Origin: an uncultured Pseudomonadota bacterium
GTDB lineage: Bacteria > Pseudomonadota > Gammaproteobacteria > Steroidobacterales > Steroidobacteraceae
Length of the DNA stretch: 64,000 nucleotides
Assembly: GCA_902826635.1 (NCBI GenBank)
Contig: CADEFQ010000001.1
Span: forward strand, 1 to 64,000
Direction: 5' to 3'
Shown here: one piece after another, positions 8,402 through 17,584 of the stretch
How positions within the stretch are numbered: the stretch's first letter is position 1
Layout of the letters: each line of letters opens with the position of its first letter
Position numbers and translations under genes: made by a program
Notes under the pieces: model-generated
What the model saw: only the letters and a program-made list of their open reading frames with translations
Database searches by the model: none
Told to the model about the DNA's origin: nothing

Positions 8402-9658
8402 GTGGCGCGACGCACCGCCCTGCTGATCGCCTTCCAGTTTCCGCCGATGCGCGGCAGCAGCGCCATCCAGCGCACTTTGCGCTTCGCGCAGCACCTGCCG
8501 AAATTCGGTTGGACCCCCATCGTGTTGACTGCCACACCCGGCGCATACGAATCCGTGAGTGCAGGGGCGGACAGCGACACCGGCGCGATCGAGGTGCACC
8601 GGGCGCGCGCCTTCGATGCCGCGCGACATCTGAGCCTGTTCGGCCGCTATCCAAGGAGCCTCGCAATACCCGATCGGTGGGTGACCTGGAAGTACAGCGC
8701 GGTACCGACGGCCCTGCGGCTGATCCGCGAGCAGCGGATCGATGTCGTCTGGACCACCTTCCCGATCGCGACGGCGCACGAGATCGGGCTCGCGGTGGCA
8801 CGTCGCTCGGGCGTACCGTGGGTGGCCGAGTTTCGCGATCCGATGTGGCAGGGAGACTATCCGCCGGATACACGGGTGAATGGCGCCTGGAAGCAGCTCG
8901 AATCCAGGGTCTTCGAGGAGGCCCGACGCGTGATTGTCACGACGCCGGGCGCCGCGCGCGATTACCGCGCACGTTTCCCGGCGTTTGGCGACTCGAACAT
9001 CGCTGTCGTGGAAAATGGCTTCGACGAAGATGCATTCGCGAATGCGGAATCCCGCATCCGCTCCCGCCCCCCCGCTGCGCCTGCGCGCGACGGGCGACTC
9101 ACGCTGCTGCACAGCGGGGTGATCTATCCGAGCGAGCGCGACCCCACTTGTCTCTTCGATGCGATCGCATTGTTGAGGCAGCGCGGCGACCCGGCGGCGA
9201 GTCGGCTGGAACTCAAGCTGCGGGCCACAGGGAACGACTCCCAGTTCCGGCGCATGATCGACGATCGCGGGATCGGCGACATCGTTCGCCTCGAACCCTC
9301 CGTCGATTACGTTTCGGCGCTCGAGGAAATGCTCACGGTCGACGGCTTGCTGATCCTGCAGGCAGCAAACTGCAACGCGCAGGTACCGGCCAAGATCTAT
9401 GAGTACTTTCGCGCGGGGCGGCCGATAATCGCCTTGACCGACGCCGAGGGTGACACTGCGGGGGTTCTGCAGCGCGCCGGCGCAAGCCTCATCGCACCTC
9501 TCGACTCGGTCGGAGAGATCGTGGACGCCCTGCGGGAATTTGTACGGCGGGCCGACGCGCGCCATTGGCAGCCGATGAACGCCGAGACGGCCCGTGGGTA
9601 TTCCCGCGAACACCGGACGGCGGAACTCGCCGCAGTCTTCGAAGGACTCCGAAGATGA
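8402..9658 (+). CDS. Family 4 glycosyltransferase
   Basis: GT-B fold glycosyltransferase of 418 residues. The N-terminal half has AFQFPPMRGSSAIQR, the usual opening of GT4 enzymes with a disordered acceptor loop. The C-terminal half has LLHSGVIYPSERDP and the donor-site block QVPAKIYEYFRAGRP near residues 325-340. It transfers a nucleotide-activated sugar to a lipid-linked acceptor in the cytoplasm. I chose GTG 8402, which follows the decarboxylase by 5 bases, because the upstream part of the frame is antisense-like noise. It is coupled to the next gene by ATGA. Confidence 0.78.
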   Translation: MARRTALLIAFQFPPMRGSSAIQRTLRFAQHLPKFGWTPIVLTATPGAYESVSAGADSDTGAIEVHRARAFDAARHLSLFGRYPRSLAIPDRWVTWKYSAVPTALRLIREQRIDVVWTTFPIATAHEIGLAVARRSGVPWVAEFRDPMWQGDYPPDTRVNGAWKQLESRVFEEARRVIVTTPGAARDYRARFPAFGDSNIAVVENGFDEDAFANAESRIRSRPPAAPARDGRLTLLHSGVIYPSERDPTCLFDAIALLRQRGDPAASRLELKLRATGNDSQFRRMIDDRGIGDIVRLEPSVDYVSALEEMLTVDGLLILQAANCNAQVPAKIYEYFRAGRPIIALTDAEGDTAGVLQRAGASLIAPLDSVGEIVDALREFVRRADARHWQPMNAETARGYSREHRTAELAAVFEGLRR

Positions 9659-11262
9659 CAGACACGACACATGGACCGTGGCGCAGGTACTGGCTCCCGC
9701 TCGCGGTGGTGACCGCCGGCGGCCTCGCCGTCCGGTACCTGCACTTTTCCCTGACGCTCGGCAGCGACGATCAAGTCTGGATCACGGTCGCGAAAGAGAT
9801 CGCCTCGGGCGCGCCCCGAACGGACGAGCCGGTGTATTACACGCGACTCGTCTGGACCTGGGTCCTCATCTTCTGGGGCTACCTCGGTTCCCTGACCCTC
9901 GAATGGTCCTCGGCGCTGATGTTCGTGCTGAGCGGTCTCACGATGGTGCTCATCGCGGAGGCGACACGCACTTCATTCAGCGAGCGTGCCGCGCTGCTCG
10001 CCGCGCTCGTCTACGCCGCGCATCCGCTCGCGATCGCCTACGACACGGCGACGCTTCCCGACGGCCTGGCGGTCTGCCTGCTCGCCGCCGTGACCTGGCG
10101 CTTCATGCGCTACCTGGAAACACCGCGAGCGGTGCCGCTGATCATCCCGGGCCTCATGATCGGCCTGCTGTTCGGAATCAAGAACTACTTCATGCTGATC
10201 AGCCTGGCATGCGCGTTGACGATCCTGGCGCGCACGCAGGATTGGAGTCTGCGCATCAGGCACATCGGGGCGCTGGCCGCCGCGTCGGCCGTGGGACTCG
10301 GCCTCGCTCTCCTCCTTGGAGTCCTGTCGGAAGTCGACGCCTCCTCGCACATCGCCAGTTTCGGCAACTACGTGCTTTACATCTCGCAGGGCCCGGCGGA
10401 CGCCGCGGTTCAGGGGGCACGACAACTCATCGTGCTCATGGTCGAGCGTGCGGAAGCGTTCGTCACGCTCTTTTTCGGACTGGGCGCCCTGATGGGCGCC
10501 TTGACCCTGTTTGGCCTGATCCATTCGACGTACGAATCCCGGCGCGCGCCTGCCCAACTGTTCGTCGCCACGATCGTGTGGCTGTTCCTGCTGTTCCTGA
10601 TGTTCATGCCAGTCCGTTTCTCGCCGCTGACGTTCACGCAACTGCACGAGCGCTATCTCACCATCCTCCTTCCAGCCCTCGCAATTTCGGCCGGCGTCGC
10701 GATGACGACACTGTGGACTCGCCTCGACAGCCGGGCGCTTCGCACCGCGGCGGCCGGCCTGCTGATGGCGATCGTCGGCTGCAGCGCATGGTTCCCCAAC
10801 GGGATGCATGATCAGTACGGCAGGCTGGAGTTTCGCGGCCTCGCCCAGGTCGTCGCCGCGACTCCCGGGCGCGGCACCCGCGAGCTCCTGCTCCCCACCT
10901 ACATGCGCAGGCTCGTTCCATCGAGTTACTTCGAACGCGGCTTGCAGTTTCGCTTCATCGACCTCGCCTCGACTTCAGGTTCGCTGTCAGCCCTCGGCGC
11001 GGTGGCAACCGATCCGTCGGTCGCGATCGTCGTCTTTCGCACTCCCTATCGATCGATCAAGGAAAAGCTGCGCACGGGTGACTACGATCCCGATACGGCG
11101 TATGGAAACCTTGCCGGGTTGATGCACGAAGCGCGTGCGCGTGGCTTTTCCATCGAAGAAGTGCGCGTTCCCTACGACACCGCGCGGGTCTGGCTGAATC
11201 GCCTCGGCCTGACGACCCGCGGACAGCTCGTCGGGTGGGTCGTCAGAAAGCCCGAACAGTGA
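9655..11262 (+). CDS. GT39-like polytopic membrane glycosyltransferase
   Basis: A 535-residue membrane protein with about ten hydrophobic helices and a soluble C-terminal ~120 residues. The first periplasmic loop has GSDDQVWITVAKEIASG, the acidic pair expected in GT-C enzymes of the ArnT/PMT type that use polyprenyl-phosphate sugars. It probably adds a sugar on the periplasmic face. It starts with an ATGA overlap to the GT4 gene and is followed by a GtrA-like protein, which often supplies or flips the polyprenyl-phosphate sugar donor for such enzymes. The acceptor is not visible from sequence. Confidence 0.7.
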   Translation: MTDTTHGPWRRYWLPLAVVTAGGLAVRYLHFSLTLGSDDQVWITVAKEIASGAPRTDEPVYYTRLVWTWVLIFWGYLGSLTLEWSSALMFVLSGLTMVLIAEATRTSFSERAALLAALVYAAHPLAIAYDTATLPDGLAVCLLAAVTWRFMRYLETPRAVPLIIPGLMIGLLFGIKNYFMLISLACALTILARTQDWSLRIRHIGALAAASAVGLGLALLLGVLSEVDASSHIASFGNYVLYISQGPADAAVQGARQLIVLMVERAEAFVTLFFGLGALMGALTLFGLIHSTYESRRAPAQLFVATIVWLFLLFLMFMPVRFSPLTFTQLHERYLTILLPALAISAGVAMTTLWTRLDSRALRTAAAGLLMAIVGCSAWFPNGMHDQYGRLEFRGLAQVVAATPGRGTRELLLPTYMRRLVPSSYFERGLQFRFIDLASTSGSLSALGAVATDPSVAIVVFRTPYRSIKEKLRTGDYDPDTAYGNLAGLMHEARARGFSIEEVRVPYDTARVWLNRLGLTTRGQLVGWVVRKPEQ

Positions 11263-11636
11263 CGGCCCTCAGGCAGTTTTCGCGTTATGTCACGATCGGA
11301 GTCGCGACAAACCTGTCGCTGTACGCCGCGTACCTGCTCCTCACCGCCCTGGGGCTCGATCCCAAGGCGGCCATGACGGTCACCTATGCCGTCGGCGTCG
11401 CGCTCAGTTTCCACCTCAATCGCCGCTGGACGTTCGAGAGCGGCCTGCCATACCTGCAGACCCTGCGGCGCTTCGTCGCGCTCTACGCTTCTGGTTACGT
11501 CCTGAACCTCGCCGGGCTCGCATTGTTCGCCGACCGGCTCGGACTACCCCACCAGTGGGTGCAGATCGCGATCATGGCGGGGCTCGTTGTATACTTTTTC
11601 ACGATGTTTCGTGTCTGGGTGTTCCGGTCCGGTTGA
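11259..11636 (+). CDS. GtrA-like membrane protein
   Basis: Small membrane protein of 125 residues with four predicted helices and the typical GtrA pattern: an N-terminal FSRYVTIGVATNLS helix, a central YAVGVALSFHLNRRWTF segment, and a C-terminal FFTMFRVWVF. GtrA proteins are thought to flip undecaprenyl-phosphate-linked sugars for GT-C transferases. The start is GTG 11259, inside the stop of the preceding gene (GTGA). Its adjacency to the GT39-like gene supports a joint role. Confidence 0.82.
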   Translation: MTALRQFSRYVTIGVATNLSLYAAYLLLTALGLDPKAAMTVTYAVGVALSFHLNRRWTFESGLPYLQTLRRFVALYASGYVLNLAGLALFADRLGLPHQWVQIAIMAGLVVYFFTMFRVWVFRSG

Positions 11637-11668
11637 CTCGGCGGCGCCTGCCGGCGCCAGAGGCTGCC

Positions 11669-12286
11669 ATGACGCAGGTCACTTCAGGAATGCGCGCGGT
11701 CCTGTCCGTGCCCGCCGTCTACGACCTGTTCGAGAACGTGGTCGGGGCGACGCGATGCCGCGCGTCGTTCGTCCGCGATTTCGTCAAACCCGTCGCCGGT
11801 GAACGAGTGCTGGACGTCGGCTGCGGAACGGCTGCGATTCTCGCATGCCTGCCCGACGTGGATTACTGCGGCTACGACATCAGCGAGGCATACATTGCGA
11901 AGGCCAGGAGACGCTTCGGCGCACGTGGCCATTTCGTCGCCGCACTGCTCGCGGAGCATTCTCTCGAGCACGAGCGGCCTTTCAACCTCGTGCTCGCGAT
12001 CGGCCTTCTGCACCACCTCGACGACGACGAGGCGACGCAATTGCTGAGGCTGTGCAGGGCGGCGCTCGCGCCCTGCGGCCGGCTGATCACCCTCGACCCG
12101 TGCTTCGACCACGCCCAGTCTCCCGTCGCGCGGTGGATCATCTCGCGCGACCGGGGGCAGAATGTTCGCGACGCGGACGGCTACCGCCGGCTCGCTTCAG
12201 ACCTGTTCACGATGACCGCTGTACACCTGCGCAGCGACCTGCTGCGCATACCCTATACCCACGCCATCCTCGAGTGCAGCGGGTAA
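11669..12286 (+). CDS. Class I SAM-dependent methyltransferase
   Basis: A 205-residue Rossmann methyltransferase. Motif I is VLDVGCGTA at residues 48-56, an acidic residue at the end of strand 2 follows in YDIS, and LLHHLDDDEA follows motif IV. It resembles small-molecule methyltransferases found in polysaccharide or lipid operons, and could methylate a sugar or a lipid head group. The ATG at 11669 lies 32 bases after the GtrA-like gene. Only 5 bases separate its end from the convergent end of the asparagine-synthetase-like triplet. The substrate is unknown. Confidence 0.75.
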   Translation: MTQVTSGMRAVLSVPAVYDLFENVVGATRCRASFVRDFVKPVAGERVLDVGCGTAAILACLPDVDYCGYDISEAYIAKARRRFGARGHFVAALLAEHSLEHERPFNLVLAIGLLHHLDDDEATQLLRLCRAALAPCGRLITLDPCFDHAQSPVARWIISRDRGQNVRDADGYRRLASDLFTMTAVHLRSDLLRIPYTHAILECSG

Positions 12287-12291
12287 CGAAC

Positions 12292-14013
12292 TCAGCGCCA
12301 CTCGAACCGGCCGTCGCTTCGCACCCAGATGTCGCGAACCTTGCGTGCCGCTGCGACAGCGTAGCTGTGATCACTACCCAGCCCGCGGCGCACACGCACG
12401 TAGCGCAGGTAATTGCGATTCAACACCGCTGGAAACGGGCGCGTCGCCATGATTTCCGCGAGCGGTGCCGTCCAGGCTTCCCGATCGGCGAGACTGTATA
12501 TGCCCTGCGCCTCCCACTGGGTCGGGAACGGTTGTGTGGCAGGCACCGGGCAGGGTTTCTGACCGGGATAAGTCTGCCACGGCACGCTGCGCACCGCCGG
12601 GTCGAACTGTTCCATCCACTCATGGTAAAGGTCGTGGTTCAAGGTCCAGTCAATCGGCACCGACAGCATGCGCTCGAGGAATTGCGAATCGAAGAACGGC
12701 AAGTGGAACTGCAGGCCATGCGCCGCCGCGTTGTCCCAGTGCGGATACAGGTGTCGGCGCTGGTCGTTCATCATCTCGAACAGATTCAGGCTGCGCGCGG
12801 GATCCTCGCACGGAAAATCGCGGAGCTGTTCGAGCGCTCCTTCGAGGAGCGCCTCCCGGATTCGTGCCGCTTCCTCGCGCCGATACAGCCGCTCGATGAG
12901 CTGATAGCCCCTGCGCTTGAAGAAAAGCTCCATTCCTTCGCGCTCGCGCCCCGAGCGAAAGTAACCGAGTAGTTCTTCGTCATAGAGCGTCCCGGCGCAG
13001 GCCGTATCACCGCCGAGGCCGGTGAATACCCAGTGTGGACGTTCGACCGGCCCCTCGCTATCGATGGCACCCGAACGCCAGGATCGGCTGAGCTGCATGT
13101 AGAGGTTCGGCTGGTGGCCGCGCGCCAGTGGCAAGCTGGCATACTGGCAGCCCAACGCCCGCGCGACTTCTCCACCGTAATGCTGGTCCTGCGTGCCCGC
13201 CGGCGAAATGTTGCAGGCGACGACATGGGTCCCCTGCTCCCGCAATGCGGCCACCATCATCCGCGAATCGAGCCCGCCGCTCAGCAAGCAGAACACGCGC
13301 TTGTCGGCGCCACTTCGCCGCCGTACCGCCGTCCGAAAGCGATCCGCAAGGTCTGCAAGGCAATCTGAACGCTTGCCGCGCCACACGGGCAAGGTGTTCC
13401 AGCGCCAGTAAAAATCGCTGCGCACACGGGTTGCGTTCACCCGCAACCGTTCGCCCGGTCGCAGGACCCGGACATCCAGATACGGCGTTCGATCGCCCAG
13501 TGGGGAGCCAAAAACCGTCATTTCGGCCACCGCGCGCAGATCCATGACCTTGCGCACGGCCGGCAAGCGTTCCATTACACGCAATGAGCTGGAAAACCAC
13601 ACGCGGTCTGCCGTGCAGCACACGAATAACGCACGGATGCCGAGCTTGTCGGTGAGCAGGTGAAGCGAATCCGCCCTGGCGTCATGGAAGGCGAACCCGA
13701 AATCACCGCCGATGTCGGTCAGGTTCGGGGAGTCCTTGCCTGCCTGATCCTGCAGCAGCGCGCAGTTTGATGCCTCATCGTGCCCATCACGGAACAATGT
13801 GCCCCAAAGCAACGCGAGCGACCCGTCCTCGTGCTGGTCGGGTGCTCCAACCGATCCGTCGATGGCAATCCACGCAAGCTGCAGGCGCGATGTACAGGAA
13901 AAACCCGCGTGATCCATCGGGCCGATCTGCAGTGCCTTGCGAAGGTCCGCCAACTCCGCGCGCTGGAGCGGAACCGCCCGGGACCTCGCGTATGCTCCGG
14001 CGACGAATGCCAT
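12292..14013 (-). CDS. Asparagine-synthetase-like protein, Cys-less copy 1
   Basis: Protein of 573 residues. Residues 1-200 align with the Ntn glutaminase domain (GDFGFAFHD at 103-111) but begin MAFVAG, so the catalytic Cys2 is absent, and the RGPD and NGEIYN glutamine-binding motifs are missing. The ATP pyrophosphatase signature SGGLDSR is intact at 245-251. The usual GDGGDE loop is replaced by GLGGDTACA near 332. The protein can therefore probably adenylate a carboxylate but not hydrolyse glutamine, as in beta-lactam synthetase or lasso cyclase. It is the last gene of the reverse operon with RmlA, RmlB, WecE and acyltransferases. The reaction is unknown; amide formation on a sugar is one option. 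Confidence 0.72.
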   Translation of the reverse strand: MAFVAGAYARSRAVPLQRAELADLRKALQIGPMDHAGFSCTSRLQLAWIAIDGSVGAPDQHEDGSLALLWGTLFRDGHDEASNCALLQDQAGKDSPNLTDIGGDFGFAFHDARADSLHLLTDKLGIRALFVCCTADRVWFSSSLRVMERLPAVRKVMDLRAVAEMTVFGSPLGDRTPYLDVRVLRPGERLRVNATRVRSDFYWRWNTLPVWRGKRSDCLADLADRFRTAVRRRSGADKRVFCLLSGGLDSRMMVAALREQGTHVVACNISPAGTQDQHYGGEVARALGCQYASLPLARGHQPNLYMQLSRSWRSGAIDSEGPVERPHWVFTGLGGDTACAGTLYDEELLGYFRSGREREGMELFFKRRGYQLIERLYRREEAARIREALLEGALEQLRDFPCEDPARSLNLFEMMNDQRRHLYPHWDNAAAHGLQFHLPFFDSQFLERMLSVPIDWTLNHDLYHEWMEQFDPAVRSVPWQTYPGQKPCPVPATQPFPTQWEAQGIYSLADREAWTAPLAEIMATRPFPAVLNRNYLRYVRVRRGLGSDHSYAVAAARKVRDIWVRSDGRFEWR

Positions 14014-14066
14014 GGCTTCTTGCCTCAGTCACCGAAGTGGCCGGCTATCGTATGCGGGCTGCGCGC

Positions 14067-15788
14067 TCAGCGCCACTCGAACTGTCCGCCGGAGCGAGCC
14101 CAGATATCGCAAGTCTTGCGCGCCACCTCGACCGCGTAGCCGTGATCGCCGCCGCACGCGCGGCGCAAGCGCACATAGCGCAAGTAATTGCGATTCAGCA
14201 TCCGGGGAAACGGCCGCATCGCGAGAATCTCGCGCAGCGGCGTATCCCAAGCCCTTCGGTCCGACAGCATGTACTTGTCGGTCGCCTCCCACTGTGTCGG
14301 CGACCACTGATTCGCGGGTACCGGACAGGGCTTGTGCCCTGGATACACTTGCCACGGGACTGAGCGCGCGGCTGGATCAAACTGCTGAATCCAGTCATGG
14401 TAGAAGTCGTGGTACAGGGTCCAGTCGACCGGCACCGACAGCATGCGCTCGAGGAACTGTGAATCGAAGAACGGCAAATTGAATTGCAGGCCATGCGCGG
14501 CCGCATCGTCCCAGTACGGATACAGGTGTCGGCGCTGGTCGTTCATCATCTCGAACAGGTTGAAGCTCCGCGCAGGGTCCTCGCACGGCAGGTCGCGCAA
14601 CTGCTCGCGCACGCCCTCGACCAGCGCCTCTCGCATGCGCGCCAGGTCTTCGCGCCGAAACAGCCGCTCGATGATCTGGTAGCCCCTCCGCTTGAAGAAA
14701 AGCTCCATGCCTTCGCGCTCCCGCCCGGAGCGGAAGTGACCAAGGAGTACTTCGTCGTACATCATTCCCGAACAAGCCGCACCGCCTCCATGCCCGACGA
14801 ATACCCAGTGCGGGCGTTCAACGGGTCCCTCGCTGTCGACAGCCCCCGCACGCCACGCCTTGCTCAGTTGCAGGTACAGATTGGGCTTCTGGCCGCGACT
14901 CAGTGGCACCCAGGCATACTGGCAACCCAGCGCTCGCGCGACTTCACCGCTGTAGTGCTGATCCTGCGTTCCGGCCGGCGAGATGTTGCAGGCGACCACT
15001 TGTGTCCCCTGTTCCCGTAGCACGGTTACGATCATCCGCGAGTCGAGTCCGCCACTCAGCAAGCAAAACACACGCTTGTCGGCACCACTCCGCCGACGTA
15101 CCGCCGTTCGAAAGCGATCCGCCAGGTCCGCAAGGCAGTCCGAACGATTGCCGCGCCACGGGGGCAAGGTGTTCCAGCGCCAGTAGTAGTCGCTGCGCAC
15201 ATGTGTTGCGTTGACGCGCAGCCGTTCGCCGGGCCGCATGACCCGGATATCCGTGTACGGCGTTCGATCGGCGAGCGGAGAACCAAAGAACGCCATTTCT
15301 ACCGCCGCGCGCAGATCCATGACCTTGCGCACAGCCGGCAGGCGTTCCATGACCCGCAATGAACTACTGAACCAGACACGGTCCACCGCGGCGAACACGT
15401 AGAGTGCGCGGATGGCAAACTTGTCGGTGAGAAGGCTCAGCGAGTCCAGGGTGGCGTCGTGGAACGCGAAGCCGAAGTCACCGCTGATGTCCGCCAGATT
15501 CGGGGAATCCTTGCCCGCCTCATCCCGCAACAGCCTGTGGTTCGATGCCTCATCGTATCCATCGCGGAACAACGTGCCCCACAGCAACGCGAGCGATCCG
15601 TCCTCTCTGCTGTCGGGTGCTCCGACCGATCCGTCGATGGCAATCCACGCAAGGTGCAGGCGGGGTGTGCAGGCAAAGCCTGTGCGATCCATCGGGCCAG
15701 CCTGCAGCGCCTTGCGAAGGTCCGCCAAATCCATCCGCTGCAGCGGGACTGCCTCGGACCTCGCATACACGCCGGCGACGCACGCCAT
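14067..15788 (-). CDS. Asparagine-synthetase-like protein, copy 2
   Basis: Middle copy of the triplet, 573 residues, very close to copy 1. It begins MACVAG, so a cysteine stands at position 3 rather than the required position 2; Met removal would expose Ala, not Cys. SGGLDSR is intact near 245-251, and the synthetase loop reads GHGGGAACSG near 332, having lost both acidic residues of GDGGDE. ATP binding seems preserved and glutamine hydrolysis unlikely. The other copies and the upstream dTDP-amino-sugar genes suggest a role in decorating that sugar, but the sequence does not show the substrate. Confidence 0.72.
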   Translation of the reverse strand: MACVAGVYARSEAVPLQRMDLADLRKALQAGPMDRTGFACTPRLHLAWIAIDGSVGAPDSREDGSLALLWGTLFRDGYDEASNHRLLRDEAGKDSPNLADISGDFGFAFHDATLDSLSLLTDKFAIRALYVFAAVDRVWFSSSLRVMERLPAVRKVMDLRAAVEMAFFGSPLADRTPYTDIRVMRPGERLRVNATHVRSDYYWRWNTLPPWRGNRSDCLADLADRFRTAVRRRSGADKRVFCLLSGGLDSRMIVTVLREQGTQVVACNISPAGTQDQHYSGEVARALGCQYAWVPLSRGQKPNLYLQLSKAWRAGAVDSEGPVERPHWVFVGHGGGAACSGMMYDEVLLGHFRSGREREGMELFFKRRGYQIIERLFRREDLARMREALVEGVREQLRDLPCEDPARSFNLFEMMNDQRRHLYPYWDDAAAHGLQFNLPFFDSQFLERMLSVPVDWTLYHDFYHDWIQQFDPAARSVPWQVYPGHKPCPVPANQWSPTQWEATDKYMLSDRRAWDTPLREILAMRPFPRMLNRNYLRYVRLRRACGGDHGYAVEVARKTCDIWARSGGQFEWR

Positions 15789-15851
15789 GGCTCCCTGCCC
15801 TTGTTTCCTCAGTCGCCCTGGATTGTGTACCCGGATCCGCGTCGCGAGAAC

Positions 15852-17573
15852 TCAGCGCCACTCGAACCGGCCGTCGGCGCGCGCCCAGATGTCGCAGGCC
15901 TGGTGCGCGATCGCTACCGCGTAGCCGTAGTCACCGCCGAATGCGCGGCGCAGGCGCACATAGCGCAAGTAATTGCGACTCAGGAACTCGGGAAATGGCC
16001 GCGTCGCCAGAATCTCGCTCAGCGGTGCATCCCAGGCACCACGATCCGACAGCACGTACGAGCCAACTGCCTCCCACTGGGTCGGCAACGACTGGATAGG
16101 GGGTACCGGGCAGGGCTTGTGGCCCGGATAAATCTGCCACGGGACGGAGCGAGCGGCCGGATCGAACTGCTCCATCCACTCGTAGTACAGGTCATGCAAC
16201 AGGGTCCAGTCGAGTGGCACGGAAAGCATGCGCTCGAGGAACTGGGAATCGAAGTAAGGCACGTGAAACTGCATGCCGTGCGACGCAGCGTTGTCCCAAT
16301 GCGCGTGCAGGTGACGCCGCTGATCGTTCATCATCTCGAACAGGTGAAAGCTACGCGCCGGGTCCTCGCACGGAAATTCCCGCAGTTGCTCGAGCACACC
16401 CTCGACCAGCGCCTCTCGCATCCGCTCGAGATGCTCGCGTCGGTAAAGCCGCTCGATGAGCCGCCATCCCATCCGTTTGATGAAGAATTCGACGCCTTCG
16501 CGTGTCCGCCCCGAACGGAAATAGCTGATCAGTTCTTCGTCCCAGAACACGGCTCCGAAGCCGGTGCTTCCCCCGATGCCCGCGAACACCCAGTGCGGCC
16601 TGTCGACCGGATCTCCACTGTCGATCCCGCCTGCGCGCCAGGCCTCACTCAACTGCGCGTAGAGATCCGGCGTACGACCGTGCGCGAGCGACAGGGAGGA
16701 ATATCGACAACCCAGCGCCCGCGCGACTTCCCCGCTGTAGATCTGGTCTTGCGTGCCTGGCGGCGAAAAATTGCACGCGTTCACCTCGGCGCCCTGCTCG
16801 CGCAACACCGTCGCAATCATGCGCGAATCGAGACCGCCGCTCAGCAAACTGAAGACGCTCGCATCGCTACCGCGTCGCCGGCGGATCGCCGTGCGGAAGC
16901 GCACCGCGAGATCTGCGACACAGTCCGCGCGATTGCCGCGCCATGCGGGCAACGTATTCCAGCGCCAGTAGAAATCGGAGCGCTCTCGCGTGGCGTCGAC
17001 GCGCAGTCGCTCGCCGGGTCGCAGCACCCGGATGTCACGGTACGTCGTCCGGTCTCCGAGCGGCCAGCCGAAGAACGCCGTTTCGGTCAGCGCCCTCAGA
17101 TCCAAGACCTTGCGAACGGCGGGCAAGCGTTCCATCACTCGCAACGAACTCGAGAACCAGACGCGATCCTCGTCGCAGAAGACGAACAGGGCGCGGATAC
17201 CGAGCTTGTCGGTGAGCAAGTGGAGCGAATCCGTCGCGATATCGTGTACCGCGAAGCCGAAGTCGCCGCCGATGTCACCGAGCGCCGGCTGCTCCCTGCC
17301 CGCTTCCTCCCTCAGTAAACGGCAGTTCGAAGCTTCGTCGTGTCCATCACGATAGAGAGCGCCCCACAAGAGGGAATGAAACTCGCCGTCGCGGGTCTCC
17401 GCCTTACTCACTGACCCGTCCAGGGTGATCCAAGCCAACTGCAGCCGCGGCGTGCCGGAAAAGCCGGCGTCGTCAGTCGGTCCGATCTGCAACGCCATGC
17501 GAAGGTCTGCCTGAACCGGCCAATCCAGGGCGGCCGCTTGCGTCCTCGCGTACACTCCAACGACGAAAGCCAT
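15852..17573 (-). CDS. Asparagine-synthetase-like protein, Cys-less copy 3
   Basis: First-transcribed and most diverged copy, 573 residues, beginning MAFVVGVYAR. Cys2 is absent. FSLLSGGLDSR is present at the same offset as in the other copies. The loop near 332 reads GIGGSTGFGA, and the following DEEL stretch is shared. I chose the ATG at 17573 because it matches the other two starts; the frame is open upstream but that part is antisense to the GNAT gene. It begins 11 bases after that GNAT gene, consistent with one transcript from the nucleotide-sugar genes into the triplet. Confidence 0.72.
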   Translation of the reverse strand: MAFVVGVYARTQAAALDWPVQADLRMALQIGPTDDAGFSGTPRLQLAWITLDGSVSKAETRDGEFHSLLWGALYRDGHDEASNCRLLREEAGREQPALGDIGGDFGFAVHDIATDSLHLLTDKLGIRALFVFCDEDRVWFSSSLRVMERLPAVRKVLDLRALTETAFFGWPLGDRTTYRDIRVLRPGERLRVDATRERSDFYWRWNTLPAWRGNRADCVADLAVRFRTAIRRRRGSDASVFSLLSGGLDSRMIATVLREQGAEVNACNFSPPGTQDQIYSGEVARALGCRYSSLSLAHGRTPDLYAQLSEAWRAGGIDSGDPVDRPHWVFAGIGGSTGFGAVFWDEELISYFRSGRTREGVEFFIKRMGWRLIERLYRREHLERMREALVEGVLEQLREFPCEDPARSFHLFEMMNDQRRHLHAHWDNAASHGMQFHVPYFDSQFLERMLSVPLDWTLLHDLYYEWMEQFDPAARSVPWQIYPGHKPCPVPPIQSLPTQWEAVGSYVLSDRGAWDAPLSEILATRPFPEFLSRNYLRYVRLRRAFGGDYGYAVAIAHQACDIWARADGRFEWR

Positions 17574-17584
17574 GGGACTCCTGT

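Larger units (their letters stand above)
12292..17573 (-). repeat. Tandem triplication of a 573-codon asparagine-synthetase-like gene
   Basis: Three genes of exactly equal length (573 residues each) stand head to tail with spacers of 53 and 63 bases. By eye the products at 12292 and 14067 agree at roughly four of five residues, and the gene at 15852 is more distant but collinear throughout without obvious indels. Conserved blocks such as SSSLRVMERLPAVRKV, FYWRWNTLP, LLSGGLDSRM and CPVP recur at the same offsets. This points to local duplication followed by divergence while all three copies stayed intact. Confidence 0.9.

Noticed and set aside
6858..8873. Reverse-strand open frame of 671 codons
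   Set aside because: It is antisense to the ligase, decarboxylase and glycosyltransferase genes, is Arg/Ala/Pro-rich and has no domain. Long antisense frames are expected at this GC content.
15459..17318. Forward open frame of 619 codons
   Set aside because: Antisense to copies 2 and 3 of the synthetase-like triplet; composition reflects the third-position GC of the real genes.
12292..17573. Reading the triplet as a lasso-peptide cyclase cluster
   Set aside because: No leader peptidase or short precursor frame is adjacent; the PqqD-like gene is 45 kb away. Only the mechanism analogy is kept.
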